Shown in pieces: positions 31,560-43,701 of a stretch of DNA of 64,000 bases. The position numbers and the translations under genes were made by a program. Location: NCBI RefSeq assembly GCF_040869045.1, contig NC_090319.1:347614302-347678301 (forward strand), written 5' to 3'. The first letter of the stretch is position 1; the number at the start of each line of letters is the position of its first letter. Source of the DNA: Eurosta solidaginis. Taxonomy: Eukaryota > Arthropoda > Insecta > Diptera > Tephritidae. The notes below the pieces were generated by a model that had not been told where the DNA came from, made no database searches, and saw only the letters and a list, made by a program, of their open reading frames with translations.

Positions 31560-33425
31560 ACTGCCGCTAACTGCCGCTAGAGGAGAGTTAATCTCTTTTG
31601 TGCGCCTAATCTAGAGAGTTAAAAACAAGCATACATACAAGTTAAGCTAATACAAGCGTGCTAAAATAGTACAAAATATCGATTTTAGACCATTTTTTGA
31701 CATCTTTGCCAAAATATTGACCTTTCCCGAAATTTTTGTATGCTTTTTTATGTTTTTCTCATCTGAATGGAAATAGTCAGAAAACTTTACTAGGCGACAC
31801 CATTTATGAGACATACTATTCTAAGATTTTAATATCTAGTAATCGATCAAATTAACAAAGATTTAACAAAGAAGAAATATTTGATACTTACATGGCGTAT
31901 ATGTAATTTTTTCATAAACACTTCATACAAAATCGAAACTCGATTTTTAAGTCCAATAATCGTTAAGGTGCGATTACTCGAATAATCTAAAGATAAATAG
32001 TCAATCGAATTATTTTAGTTTTTTGAAGAGCTCTACTAAACACACATATTTATAAATTCACTTATTTCAAATAAGTATTTTTAAAGCGCCATATATATAC
32101 AACCATTCCTGTGAATATAATCAAACAATGAGCTTTTCTAAATCCGGAAATTAAAATCATCAAAATTAAGAATTCAGTTGCAGCCAACGCTCAATATAGA
32201 GAGGAATATAAAATATACTTACGTGGATATGTGTGTGAGCAATTACTTTCATTTTAATGCAAAAATGTTTATATGTTAGTATGTGTTAATTTTGTATGCA
32301 TGAAACAATAGGTGCTGTACTAACTCAAATATGCAAAAATATGTATGCAATGTTTCTGAAAACGCCACAATGCTGCCACTGCCAACCTTCAGCTAAGTCA
32401 TCTGCACGAAAATTTTCAGTTCGTTAAGCATTTTGGAGGAAAATCATCACTATGAAAATAACTTTGCCGCCGTCGTTTATGTTACCCTATTTAAGCCACA
32501 TGTGAGCAATAAAGCTGCAGGATTATTTAGTTGAAATTTTTTGCCAAATATTATATCAAATCGTTTTGCCACTTAAAACCCCATACCACTACTTTATATA
32601 TACATAGGCAAATATATGCATGTAAGTAAGTATGAGTAGCTTTCGACCACCCTTCATTTATTTAATACCCGTATACTTTGTAAATCAGCCAACCATCTGC
32701 TCTGACAAACACACACACACGCAGACACCCATATGCTGCCTTCAACATTTTTTGGCTACAATTTCGGTCTCAAATTCATCTGAGTCTCCAAGCGTTTGGC
32801 GAGTTCAACAAGCCATAAAACATATGAACGGAATGAATTTTTCATGAGGTGTTGGCTTTTGTTCGCGAACCAGCATCCTTTTCTGCTGCACTTGAACTTT
32901 TCACACATGTATGTACGTATGCATAAATATGTGTTGAGACACTGAAGGTATGACCTGTTGTAAGTTTGACTCCACCCAGGCGAATGTATAAATGGATAAC
33001 TTTAAACAGTAACTAGTTTTGGTAGTTTCTTATAATTTCTGTTATATTTTATTGGAGCAGTTTGCAGGAAAAGAACCGTTGAACTAAACCCCAATCGTGT
33101 TTTCAAACCCAATGCCAAACGTCTATGGGATTTCGGAGTGTGAACAAGAAATATTTCAAGACTTGCCCAAACCAACAAATATTTTGGCTTCAGTCAGCTT
33201 TGAGCTCAAATCAAAACCTTAAAATACTTCTTAAATCTCAAGCCTTGTTCCTCAGCAGCTGAGTAAGGTATGAAAATAACTATAAATGTATCTTATAAGA
33301 TATCGACTTCTATAAATTTCTCAAAGGTGAGAGAATGATAATGGAATTGAGAATAATTGGAATATGATATGGAACATCAAATGGCGAACTATAAATTTGA
33401 GAGTCTTATTCTATAGTGGTGGGTG
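31560..33425. other. Unassigned AT-rich DNA
   Basis: A (CA)n run lies at about 32709-32725. No exon or element was recognised. Confidence 0.4.
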
Positions 33426-33429
33426 GTTT

Positions 33430-33985
33430 TCGCAGGGCTGCACAAATGTCAGACAAGGCGATACACGTGTACACCGATGTTTGCAAAGTAATATAAGGCG
33501 TAGGGTCTGCGGTATACTATGCTGATCTGGAAATAAATAGATCCTATGAGCTACCAGCTGTTATATGGGGCAGAAGCATGGATCATTTGCAACAACAGAT
33601 GAAGCGGCTCTGGAAGTACTCGAGAGAAAAGTTCTTCGAAATATTTATGGACCTCTACGCGTTGGCTACGGCGAGTACCGAAGAAGATTTAATAACGAGC
33701 TGTACGAGCTTTACACAAATATCAACATAGACCTGCGAACTAAAACGCAGCGGCTACGCTGGTTAGGCCATGTCATGCGAATGAAAGATGGCCCTCAGGC
33801 TTAGAAAGTATTTTAATCGGTACTCACCGACGGATGCAGAGGAAGAGGGTGCACTCACTCCGCTGGAAGGATCAGATGGAATACGATTTAAACTCATATG
33901 ATGCGACCAATCGGCGTCAATTAGAAGAGCGAAGATGCGACTGGCTGGCCTGGTTGGATGGCCGTAACCGTTTAAGCAGTTAAGT
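33430..33985 (+). pseudogene. C-terminal fragment of an RTE-type LINE
   Basis: The + strand encodes GQKHGSF and DEAALEVLERKVLRNIYGPL, then TQRLRWLGHVMRM. In the next frame RRMQRKRVHSLRWKDQMEYD, RRQLEERRCDWLAWLDG and a stop follow. RLRWLGH and the RR...R...LRW block are hallmarks of RTE-like C-termini. A frameshift lies near 33803. A trace of VRQGD near 33450 suggests residual RT. Confidence 0.75.
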
Positions 33986-34194
33986 GGCAATTAGGTAAGT
34001 AAGTAAATACAAGCAGCCAGATATGAAATAGTAACGGCAACCAAAGCAGTAGAAATACTGGAAGAAAAAACTGTAACTGCAACCGCGTCAATTTTTATAT
34101 TGGAACTAGTCTCGCATACCAAACCATTTAAATGTGTGTTAGAGTGGAAAAAATTCTTGAAAAGCATTGCTCTAGGAAGAAACATATATCTATA

Positions 34195-34500
34195 TTGATT
34201 TCAAGATCATATATGAACAGATGGAAATGAAAAAGCGCATGAGCTAGCTAAAAAGAGCACATTCCTCAAAGCTTCTACCGTAGACTTCCCACTAAAATCT
34301 GGCGATATAAGGGGAGGGCAAGAGGTGCTCAAAGAAAGGCATGAACGGATCCAAGCGCAGAGCTGTAAAGTGTCTAAGATCATGCGCTGGTCTCACAATT
34401 TTTAACTAACAAAGTTAATCTTATCATTGAGAAGAGAAGACTGCGTTTAAAAATTCTAAAATGTACACGAAATGCACACTTAAGTGTTCGAACCGAGGGG
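34195..34500 (+). pseudogene. LINE post-RNase H C-terminal fragment
   Basis: TDGNEKAHELAKKSTFLKAS follows the G-N-E-x-A-D-x-L-A pattern of RNase H ends in Jockey/R1-type LINEs. ERHERIQAQSCKVSKIMRW and a stop continue the family tail. The catalytic Asp is replaced by His (KAHELA). Confidence 0.6.
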
Positions 34501-34504
34501 TACA

Positions 34505-35285
34505 TTTACAACTTTTTTTTAGTGAAAGGCCCCAATATAAATTTTCTTTCAGATGCTGGACGAAGTTGAAATAAACGCAGTAATGGTCTAGAAATTTCTG
34601 CATAAATCAAAACACCTGGGAGGTCATCAATGTATCCTATTAAAATAATGCTGTGTTGTACATTGTCCCGGTTATTCCGCCCTAGGTATCTAGCAGGGTA
34701 TCTTATTATCCGAATTTAATCATCAACCTGGCCAGTAGCTCGAAAAGCACTAAAATTCTATATATTCAGAACTAAGTATTTTCTCTACAGCATAGTTATG
34801 AGGAAATACATACACATATGCTCTGAAACACTAGTTCATACAATAAACAATAATATTTATCACCAATATCCTTGTCCACTAACTCGTATGATATTGGTAT
34901 TCTAATAGTATTGTATTACCCACTATTGCTTGCTGTCCTTATGAGGAAGGGAGTTATCACTCTATAGTGTATTAACTCGCAGAGTTTTCTTCACTACAGA
35001 AAAGCTGTGGAATGACAGTCCATAAATATATTTGAATGTTTGCACATCGAAATGTCAACACGAGACTTATTGTTATGTATATACATACATAAGTAGAAGA
35101 GAAAAAAACATAGCAAGAGATAGCCCCCCCCCTTATTGTTCAAAACTAGTATGCTTAATATTTTATTTAATAATCGAGTACCCGGAAGACTTTGTTCTGT
35201 CCTTAAATTGGTTTACATACATTTATTTAAGCAATTGGGCCTCGCTTCTCCACTTCACTATCTATCCCATTCTCTTCTACAATAT
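34505..35285. other. Unassigned DNA
   Basis: No motif was recognised; there is a short C-run at 35124. Confidence 0.35.
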
Positions 35286-35289
35286 CTTC

Positions 35290-35530
35290 CATTTTTATTA
35301 TTTTTTTGCCTATCCGTTACTCCGTTGGCCTTTCTCTCACTCCGAAAACCATTCCCAATCTCACTTCTATTCCTTCTCCAACTCCCAATATCATTTCCAA
35401 TCAAAATCCCATTCCCACTCCTATTCTTAGCTCCAAAACCGCTCCTACTCTCACCAAGCTTCCCATTCCCACTTCCAGTCCTAGTCCCACTCTCAATACA
35501 ACTCCCATTGCCTCCCACATCGACTTTAGC
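35290..35530 (-). repeat. CCCATTCCCA-type degenerate minisatellite
   Basis: Repeats of CCAATCTCACTTCTATTCC, CAACTCCCAATATCATTTCC and CCCATTCCCACTCCTATTC follow one another. On the other strand this is the GGGACTGGGA purine-rich run seen inside the Helitron-like relics at 19.1 and 39.9 kb. Several overlapping open frames here are by-products of the repeat. Confidence 0.6.
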
Positions 35531-35748
35531 ATTTGAGCCACACTTAAGATTTCATTAGAAGCAATTTCAATATGGGGTCTTTGTATCAAATATCGAATAT
35601 CTGCTTTACCTGCACAGCCGATTTCAATATCTTTGTTTGTATAAATCACTACGAAACTATATGACACTAACACAAGTAAAATTTAAAAATGCATTATTTC
35701 TTATATATAAGATATAGATAGATAATTTACCCTTTCTGCTGCCCGATA

Positions 35749-36033
35749 TTGGAGTGAAGAAGAAAGAGAAGGAAGGGTGAGGTAGAAGAAATAAAGTGTG
35801 AGTAGAAGATGGAAGCAAAAATAAGACGAAAAAAATGTATGATATATATCTCTGTTTACTGGGAGAGTATTAACATCGAAGAGAGGAATATTTTAGGGCA
35901 GCAGATGTTAGTACTCTCCCAGTAAACAGAAGCATATATCACCTATTTTTCTTCATCTCATTTTTGCTTCCATTTTCTACTCACACTTTCATTTATCTAC
36001 CTCATCCTCCCTTCTCTTTCTTCCCCACTCCAA
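35749..36033. mobile_element. 285-bp foldback element
   Basis: TTGGAGTGAAGAAGAAAGAG on the left is mirrored by CTCTTTCTTCCCCACTCCAA on the right. The arms (about 120 bp) continue through GTGTGAGTAGAAGATGGAAG, AAAATAAGACGAAAAA and CTGTTTACTGGGAGAGTA, with a spacer of about 40 bp. It is non-coding. Confidence 0.8.
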
Positions 36034-36451
36034 GTTTCATTCTTACCCATTATTTTCCTGCCTAAACAACGCGTTTCAAACAAATCACAGCATAAATAAG
36101 CCTTTTGGAATATATTTGCCCCCGGTCCATATGTCGAACATAAGGTTTCCAAATATTACGCTTGTCGAAAAGAAACTCCTGTGTTGGATTTTGAAGAAAT
36201 GGTTCAATTCCCGGAAAGATACTAAAGGAAACGGAGAAATTTATATATATGTGATGCCCACTAAGTGAAATCGTTAAAAGATAATATTGGTCGACTCAGG
36301 TTCTGTTGCATGGGATTTTATACATGATTTTTAAAGTGCTTTTTACCCTTATTTAAGGTGGGAAAACCCAGTAGCTCTAGTTTACGAAATATTTAATAAT
36401 AAAGTTTTTAGTTTAAATATTTTTTTTTTTAATGAACACACTTTATTTTAA

Positions 36452-37450
36452 TCAATTACAGTGAGTTAAGTTTTCTTTTAAAATATTTTGTTTACGATTT
36501 GACTCAGGAGCACTACTCTGAATGCTCCAGCAGTAATTATCCATTAAATGCGCGTTCCAGTGTCCTTGATATCGCTCTTCCATAGTGTGGAGGTCCTGGT
36601 GAAAACGATCGCCTTGCTTTTCACTGAGATCGCCTAAGTTTTTGAGAAAAACGGTTCAGGTGGCTTCAGAGGAAGAGCATCTTGATACTCATATATGGTT
36701 GAAAATGTAGCATTATTTGGTTTATATGCTCAGAGAAGTTAGTTAACTTCCTTCCTTGTTACAACCCAAACCAACTAGTCCCATGCAGATTCAGGTGCTT
36801 TCATGCGGTTAAGGAGCTCTGGAATATAAGTAAGTTTTCTAATCTGTGGGACAGTCAGCTTTCATCATTTCAGAACTCAGTTTTAGAAATTATTTATTTA
36901 TTTTCTTTTTAATGAACGATGTGGCAGCGCGCTGCCCTCAAGGGCCCAATGAAACCAGGCTAATCTTGTTCACGCGATCGATTTACATATATATAATTAC
37001 TATTTTTTTTCCAAGTCTTTGATAGCAGCAGAAATGAATTTGAAATATTCACCTCTTTTGTCTAATGTCTTTACATATTGCTTCATAAGACCTAATTTGA
37101 TATATATAGGAGGTAATTATACGGAGTCTGTGTAATAGTGGGGTTAGTAGGTTTGGATAAATTAATTTAGAGTGAATTTTGTGGTTAATTCCTGATTACC
37201 ACTCGACTGCAGTCGCTGTGATGGTCCGACGGTTCACACCATATAACAGGAGTTTCGTACTTGAAATGAGAATATTTTTTTTATTTTCCTATAAGCGTAA
37301 TGACTCAGAAACAACTTTTACATTAGAAACTTGGAATACTTTGGTTTGTTATAAGTTTCATAGTGGGAACCGGATAAGTCCATATAAGCTCGTTTGAAGA
37401 GGTCTGACAGATTCAAACGAACAAATACTCGCCATAAGTAAAACAAAAAC
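36452..37450 (-). pseudogene. Degenerate copy of a widespread arthropod repeat-borne gene
   Basis: Read on the - strand over several frames, conserved blocks appear in order: TYGEYLFV, then HFKYETPVIWCEPSDHHSDC (family F-G-V-P-x-I-W-R-E-P-x-x-H-x-x-D-C), then LPPIYIKLGLMKQYVKTLDK and RGEYFKFISAAIKDL. These are followed by PQIRKLTYIPELLNRMKAPE, MSIKMLFL-SHLNRF, and finally LGDLSEKQGDRFHQDLHTME, ERYQGHWNAHLMDNYCWSI and a stop near 36452. I recognise these phrases from many arthropod genomes, where the gene is multicopy and of unknown function, probably transposon-linked. At least four frameshifts and stops, and about 130 unrelated bp at 36880-37010, make this copy dead. Confidence 0.7.
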
Positions 37451-37674
37451 TGTTTGGATTTTTTATTTTATTTTTATTTATATAGTCTACAAATTGAGCA
37501 ATTTAAGCAGACTATTGCAAATAGCAGTACATTTACAAATAGTATGCCTTATACAAAATGAATGTGCAGTGTAAAACATTAAGTAAACGATCTTTAGAGT
37601 TATAGTTACATATTTGATATTAAGAGGTGACATGTATAAATATATGCGCGATAATTTAAATAAATAAGTTAGCT

Positions 37675-38225
37675 TTACAAGAGGTGCCTTGATAGCCTCA
37701 TGGGAACATTAAATTTGATCTCGTTAAGCAAAAACGGGTTATTCACCGTTCCACTCAATAATTTGACCATAAACAACACACCAAGCATTTCTCTGCGACT
37801 CTCGAGAGAAGGGAGGTTTATAAGCTTTAACCACTGTTGTAAGTGGGAAGATTTCTTGTTGGATCGCACACCAAATGACTTCAAGCAAAAAGTAGGAATT
37901 GTTTTTGAACTTCTCGTTGAGCTTGTTTTTGCGCTTGTCCAAACGATTGATGCATACTCCAATATAGGTCTCACTAAAGTAGTAAAGAGAGATTTTGTAA
38001 CGTAGGGGTCATTAAATTCCTTAGACCATCGTTTAACAAAGGCAAGAACTTCTTTTGATCGGGTCACACAAGTTTCAATATGAAATTTAAAGTCAAGTTT
38101 TGGGTCCAATGTAACACCGAGGTCAATAAATCTAGTGACTTGCTCCAGCCGGTAGTCACCAACCGTGTAATTGTGAACTTGAAATTACTTTCTATCAAAA
38201 CTCTTGAATTTACATTTATTTAGGT
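37675..38225 (-). pseudogene. Jockey/I-type LINE reverse transcriptase C-terminal fragment
   Basis: The - strand encodes a DLGVTLDPKL phrase followed by FKFHIETCVTRSKEVLAFVK, RWSKEFNDPYVTKSLFTTLV and RPILEYASIVW, the post-palm region of Jockey/I-type elements. The stretch NSYFLLEVIWCAI from another frame belongs to the same protein, showing two compensating frameshifts. It shares FVKRWSKEF-DPYVTK with the fragment at 2229-2441, so both come from one family. Confidence 0.8.
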
Positions 38226-38229
38226 TGAG

Positions 38230-39765
38230 GCTCATATCATTAATAATAACTTGACTAAATTATCGAGATCTTCTTGAACGAGCAATCTGTCTTCCGGACA
38301 CACATCATTCTTGATGAACTCTAAATAACGCAATGGATTACAGTAGTTACTACACCTTCTATGGTAATATGTCAACTGAGAAGTTTTTGTTCTGTATGAT
38401 ACCAATATTTCAAAAATTTACGCTGCTAGAAGAAATTTGAGTTCAGATTTGAAATCAAACAAAAAAAGATTCCATGCAACAGAAAAAAGTGCAATTTTTA
38501 CCACCAGTGTAACTAAACTGGAATAACTTTAAAAACTTGACTTACAGCTCTATTGTTACCAGCGTTTATAACTTAATTAAAAGATAAATACTTTGTTTGT
38601 AGTAAATTCGACGTTGCATTTCATTAGTTTATTGACAATTTGGAGAGAATACAATAAACATTATGCATATATTTACATTCATTTTAGATAAATACGTTAA
38701 GTGCTAAATATTATCAACCTTGCAAAACTTGCAGTAAATATATAAAACACATTTCATGAATATATGTATGTATGTATTTTTGTAATGTATAAGGTCTTAT
38801 ATTAGGTAAATATATATATATATATGTCATGTATAAATATCATCATTGTGAACACAGCGATCACTATTTCTGTATAAATGCTATAAACAATTTTAATTAT
38901 TTTTAACTTATCGCAGTTATATATATAAACGGTATATGTGTATATGTCTTATAAAATGATGTGACTACTAGATCTAATTAATAAAATACATACACGTTCT
39001 ATTTGAAGTACTCATAATGACTTATACATTTACTGCATAGAAAGCTATAAAATTGTTGGTATCTATTTAATGTATATAAATAAATCTTAACAATTAACTT
39101 TTTATGGAATGGCTTGACAGTTTCATACCTATCGTTTGAGTGAAAATGGTTTTCTATACATGATCATATAACACTGGCCTTGCTCTCCTACTGTGCTCGA
39201 GAATATGCATCATTGTGCAAGGAGATTATTTAAAATTCATGAAAGGAGAACGTTTTAGAAAAAATTGTTTTACCTATGTAGTTATCTCTTATATCAAAGA
39301 ATAAAAAAATGTTACGCATACACACCGGTACCCCACTTTTCAGGTGGTACGGATCTGTTTGCCTAAAGTTGGTTGATTTTTAATGGAGCAACGCGATTTT
39401 TAATAAACAAAAACAAACAAATACAGTAAAAAATATTTAATAAGATTATCTATATGTATATATAAGACATTAAGGCCATGTGTGGGGTGGGGCCTATATA
39501 TTTTATGTCGACTCCGGCCGTCATTTTCGGTAAAAAGCTTTTAATGACAAAAATACACTCAAAGTGTTTGCCAAAACACTGCCGAGGAAGGACCCGAAAT
39601 GAGAAACCCTTTTTCTAAAGATTTTGTTCACGTGGAATACTAACATTGTTTGCATGAAAAAGAGAGGTGTTAGTTTTAAGAGGAAAAAAATGAAATGTGC
39701 TAGTTTTCGCTAATAACGGAACGTTGTTTTAGTATCTTGTCACTTGTCTTGATCAGGTAGATATT
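38230..39765. other. AT-rich unassigned DNA with short microsatellites
   Basis: (TATG)n occurs near 38763 and (AT)n near 38811. No coding signal is seen. Confidence 0.4.
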
Positions 39766-39769
39766 CCAG

Positions 39770-40170
39770 AGGTCTTTCGAATGTCAAATTCTACCCAAAC
39801 ACAACCGTGCATTGGACACAATCGAAGTAAATAGATCAGCATCAAATCGTTTTTTCTCGGGAAATGGGCCAGGGACCGACTGGGACTGGGGTTGGGAATA
39901 ATATGGAGAATGGAGGAGAATTAGAAGAGCTAGAGAGATGAGAAAATATGGAAGGAGAAAGAGACTGAAAAAGAGCATGAAAGAAGTGAGGGAAAAGACG
40001 TAGAGGGAGAAAGGGGCGCAGAGAAAGGAAAAGGCTGTGGAATGAGGGTATATAAAGATAAGGAAAAGTGGGAGAGAGGGGGAGGGAGAGCAAGAATTAA
40101 CAACTTATTAAGACTTATGCAAATACCCCCAAGGTAGAGCAGAACAACATCTGACGGGTCTGCTAGAATA
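39770..40170 (+). mobile_element. Helitron-like relic with purine-rich core (tentative)
   Basis: GGGACCGACTGGGACTGGGG and a 200-bp A/G-rich stretch end in CAACATCTGACGGGTCTGCTAG. This matches the architecture and end (CAACGTCTACCGGCTCTGCTAG) of the 18536-19455 element. The 5' end is not defined. Confidence 0.4.
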
Positions 40171-40174
40171 CTAT

Positions 40175-41100
40175 ATTCTACAAAAATGTTTCAAATACTA
40201 CAACAACAAAAATGCTATAAATGATCAAAACACGAAAGTCTCAAAATTAGAACTAATACCGTCTTTTAATAGTTCTGCGCTAGTTCGAGAAAGGACGATT
40301 CGCTGCCGAGTATGCAAAAATAAAACATTTAAAAATTAAATTAAGTTCTCTTACATTAAACTGCAATTTTTCTATAAACAAACCCTAGGATTACTACTAC
40401 TACTTCTTACTTCTTGAACATAGGCAGTTTAAATGACCTATACACTCAGCTCTAAACTCACATTCACTTTCAATTTACTTTTTGTTGGCCCACATTACAC
40501 CAAAAGTCGCATTTGTATCTATGTACGTGTGTATGCGTATATCCCTTTGTTTTTAATACACTCACATGTTAACATATAAGACGCATTTTGATATATTTAA
40601 ATTTGTATATTTATGATCTTACAAATATACAATAGTAACCAATAAAATTTTGCAACATTTTCATATTTCATGTATTGCTTGTACATTAGACTGGCTTTTA
40701 ATAATTGTTTCTCTTTTTTTTCAAAGGAGACCCGAATATTGCATTTTAGAGTTGTAAATGAGTGATCAGCTCGAAAACTATGCTTTCCAGTCAATTTTAC
40801 CACAAGGAGATGGAACAGATCGTTAGCTTAATATGAAAATGTGCTAAGTCACGTTTTACGAATTTTACAGGAAACTAAAGAAACTGAATAATTTTTGAAA
40901 TAACCTTTTTTTTTTTAAACTGTAAGTGAGGATACCTTAGTTGCAATGCTTTCGAGTGTAGAAGCTTTCAAAAAGATAAATAATGCTAACTCAGCAGGTA
41001 TTTTATGACTTAGCACAATTTCCTCACTCAAAACAAATTTTTTCTCCTGACTTAGCACTTTTTACTCAATATGTTTCCCCATCACTCCTCCCCTTTAATG
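40175..41100. other. Unassigned DNA left of the split LINE
   Basis: TTAGCAC/CTTAGC words recur (40840-41060 and again at 42830-42990), but no element boundary is clear. Confidence 0.35.
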
Positions 41101-41104
41101 ATTG

Positions 41105-42271
41105 AAATATAACACTAAAATTATATATTTCAAAAAAACTACCATTTATTTGTCAAACTATTTCTAACTATTGGCGGCCACCGTGGTGTGATGGTAGCGT
41201 GCTCCGCCTACCACACCGAATGCCCTGGGTTCACACCCCGGGCAAAGCAACATCAAAATTTTAAAGAAAAGGTTTTTCAATTAGAAGAAAATTTTTCTAA
41301 GCGGAGTCGTCCCTCGGCAGTGTTTGGCAAGCACTCCGAGTGTATTTCTGCATGAAAAGCTCTCAGCGAAAGCTCATCTGCCTCGCAGATGCCGTTCGGA
41401 GTCGGCATAAAACAAGTAGGTCCGTCCCGCCAATTTGTAGGAAAAATAAAAAAAGGAGCACGACGTAAATTGGAAGAGAAGCTCGGCCTAAAATCTCTTC
41501 GGAGGTTATCGCGCCTTACATTTATTTATCTATTTTATTTCTAACGGTTCTGATCTGGACTCTTTTGCCGGATGGTGCGCAGACAACAACTTATTTTTAA
41601 TTCAAACAAATGCTGTGTTGTGTCTTATTCCAAAAAAAAAAACTGCCACATACTTTATCTACAAACTAAATGCTAAATATCTTAATCGTTGTCAACAGAG
41701 TAAAGACTTAGGTGTAATTTTTGACTCCAAACTCGCTTTTTTTAATCACATTGATTTCGTTGTTTCAAAATTTGTTGCAATAGTTGGGTTCAGTGGACGT
41801 AACACCAGTGACTTTAAGGACCCTATGACGTTGAAGGCATTTTATATATCCTTGGTCAGAAGTGGTATTGAATATTGCTCAATAATATGGGATCCTTTCT
41901 ATGAATCTAACTCCTATAAAATTGAGAAGGTTCCAAAAATTTTTATAAAATCCAATCATATACCAGCAGTCCCAAATTGCTTGGTCTTCAGGTTTTGCAT
42001 TACAGAAGAACTTTTAGCTCACTCATGCTTACCTATAATGTAAAACTTTAGCACGAATTGCTCTGATTTATCTACTTTGTTCATTCCATATATTCCACTG
42101 CGCGATCTTCGGCATAATAGATTATTTATCGAAATAACTCATAAAACGAATTATGCTATGAATGTACCTATAACCAGGACTATACATCTAGAAAATCGAT
42201 TCAGTAGTCTTATTAATTTTAATAACAGCTTATTAAAGTTTAAGCTTGAACTGTTTTCTATTTTTAACTAG
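41105..42271 (+). pseudogene. LINE reverse transcriptase fragment split by a SINE
   Basis: LKLYISKKLPFICQTISN (41118-41168) reads in frame into GSDLDSFAGWCADNN (41546 on) if the SINE at 41169-41535 and one target copy are removed. DLGVIFDSKLAFFNHID, KDPMTLKAFYISLVRSGIEY and CSIIWDPFY follow. The element's C-terminus is RDLRHNRLFIEITHKTNYAM near 42095, then LLKFKLELFSIFN and a stop at 42271. This is a Jockey-group-like LINE 3' part. A poly(A) run in KKKT and frameshifts near 41640 and 42000 break it. Confidence 0.8.
41169..41535 (+). mobile_element. Complete tRNA-derived SINE (367 bp)
   Basis: The head GGCGGCCACCGTGGTGTGAT, then GGTAGCGTGCTCCGCC, carries an A-box-like GTGGTGTGATGGTAGC. CTGGGTTCACACCCCGGGCA is a B-box-like arm. 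The body (TTTTTCTAAGCGGAGTCGTC, CTCGCAGATGCCGTTCGGAG, GGAGCACGACGTAAATTGGA, CTCTTCGGAGGTTATCGCGC) ends in TTTATTTATCTATTT. TATTTCTAAC lies at 41159-41168 and again at 41536-41545 as a 10-bp target duplication inside a LINE. Partial copies occur at 10531, 52384, 56385, 56700, 57740 and 63225. Confidence 0.88.
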
Positions 42272-42360
42272 TCTGTGAGAAAGCATATAGTTATCGACAT
42301 GTAAGAATTGAAGTAGATTATAGTCAGCGCAAAGCATTTATCGTACACAAAAGGCATGTC

Positions 42361-42735
42361 TCAATTCGGTAAATCCAATTTCAAGGGGTTGTGTTCGCAA
42401 CCCTCTCAAGGGGTTGCCAGCACAATATATAGCTTCTTCAACACAAATTGTCAACTCACCTAACCGTGGCGAATCCTGTTTCATTGACAGCCGAGGCTCT
42501 GGCGACCCCAAGTTCCTCAAGGAACTAGGGGGTGCGGAGGGCGGAATGGCTTATAAGGTTTAATGTGGTCATATAAATCGATCCCGAGATGGTCGAGCTA
42601 GTAGTACCTTAATAGTGCTTTGTTACGGGAACGTACCGGATCTATATCCGGCAAAGGACCACCAACATCGGTAATACCCCCCAAAGCCTTCGGGGAGTGG
42701 CTTTATCGTTAATATAACAACAACAACAAAGCATG
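42361..42735 (+). repeat. Dispersed element with CCTCTCAAGGGGTTG and (CAA)n tail, copy 1
   Basis: AAGGGGTTGTGTTCGCAACC, CAATATATAGCTTCTTCAAC, CCGTGGCGAATCCTGTTTCA, CGATCCCGAGATGGTCGAGC, ACGTACCGGATCTATATCCG and AAAGCCTTCGGGGAGTGGCT precede a CAACAACAACAA tail. The same blocks recur at 52640-52925. It is a non-coding retrotransposed family of SINE type or a LINE end. Confidence 0.75.
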
Positions 42736-42739
42736 TACT

Positions 42740-43695
42740 TTTAGACTGAATGAATTAAATAAATAAATAAAATGCCCGGACAAAGAAATGACTAGTAAAT
42801 CAGATTGATATTATAGACAGGTTGACTTAGCACATTTACACATCATTGCCCACAGCACGTAAAAATAAAAATTTAAATATATATATTTTTTTTTTTTTTG
42901 TGATCGATGTATTTCGAATTCAGTTTTAAAACTGCACAAAAATACAATTTTTCAAAATAAGTGACTTAGCATATTTTCACATTAAGCTAACGAGATATAA
43001 TAAAAGTATATGTCTTTAGATCAGGCTTTGCTACGGGGTGAAATAGATTATATACATTACTTTTAGAGACAATGTATTACCTTAATCGTTGAAAAGATAT
43101 TAAGCGACTGCATCGTCACTACGTTCCGTGGCCAAAAGCGAGTACATATTGTACTACACTTTTTCTCGTATTGATTATTTTTTATTTGCGAATCAAATAT
43201 GGATATGCGGCATAATTTTTGTTACAGTAAACTCTCCCGGCTAGTTTTATCTATGCAAAGCTGATAGCATCAATGCGTGGAACGGGCTTCTTTCAAATCA
43301 AATGCTCTATATAGACTTTGAAGAAGGATTCCAGGCAAAGATGGGAAATGACAGAAACAAGATTTCTTAAATATTTATCGCACCAGCGTCATGGAAACAA
43401 AATTACCTAATGTTGTTTATCTATATCTCTTTGTTTACTTTCGCATCCCTTTCATTATTAATTTCCCAAGCAGTCCTCCATTATATTTCTGTTTAGCTAA
43501 GCTCATTCAATTATTTTCTTCTTTCAACTCTCTACTCTCTTTTTACCTTACGAATTTTTTAGTCGAAGCAGGGGTACCACCAACTATTCAATAATTACGC
43601 ATGACTTTAGAAAATAGCACATACATACTACCCTTCATATGTAAATCTTCATATCACTAATTTTATAATGATAAACTTCAAGTTATACCGAAAAC
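42740..43695. other. Unassigned DNA
   Basis: A T-run lies at 42886-42899. No gene was recognised before the hammerhead-like core. Confidence 0.35.
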
Positions 43696-43701
43696 TAGCA
43701 A

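Noticed and set aside
35032..35673. Several overlapping frames of 70-140 codons on both strands
   Set aside because: All are by-products of the CCCATTCCCA-type minisatellite and the pyrimidine-rich region.
41170..41245. tRNA gene
   Set aside because: A- and B-box-like words are present, but there is no acceptor stem or closed cloverleaf. The same head recurs at 56.7, 57.8 and 63.2 kb, so it is a SINE head.
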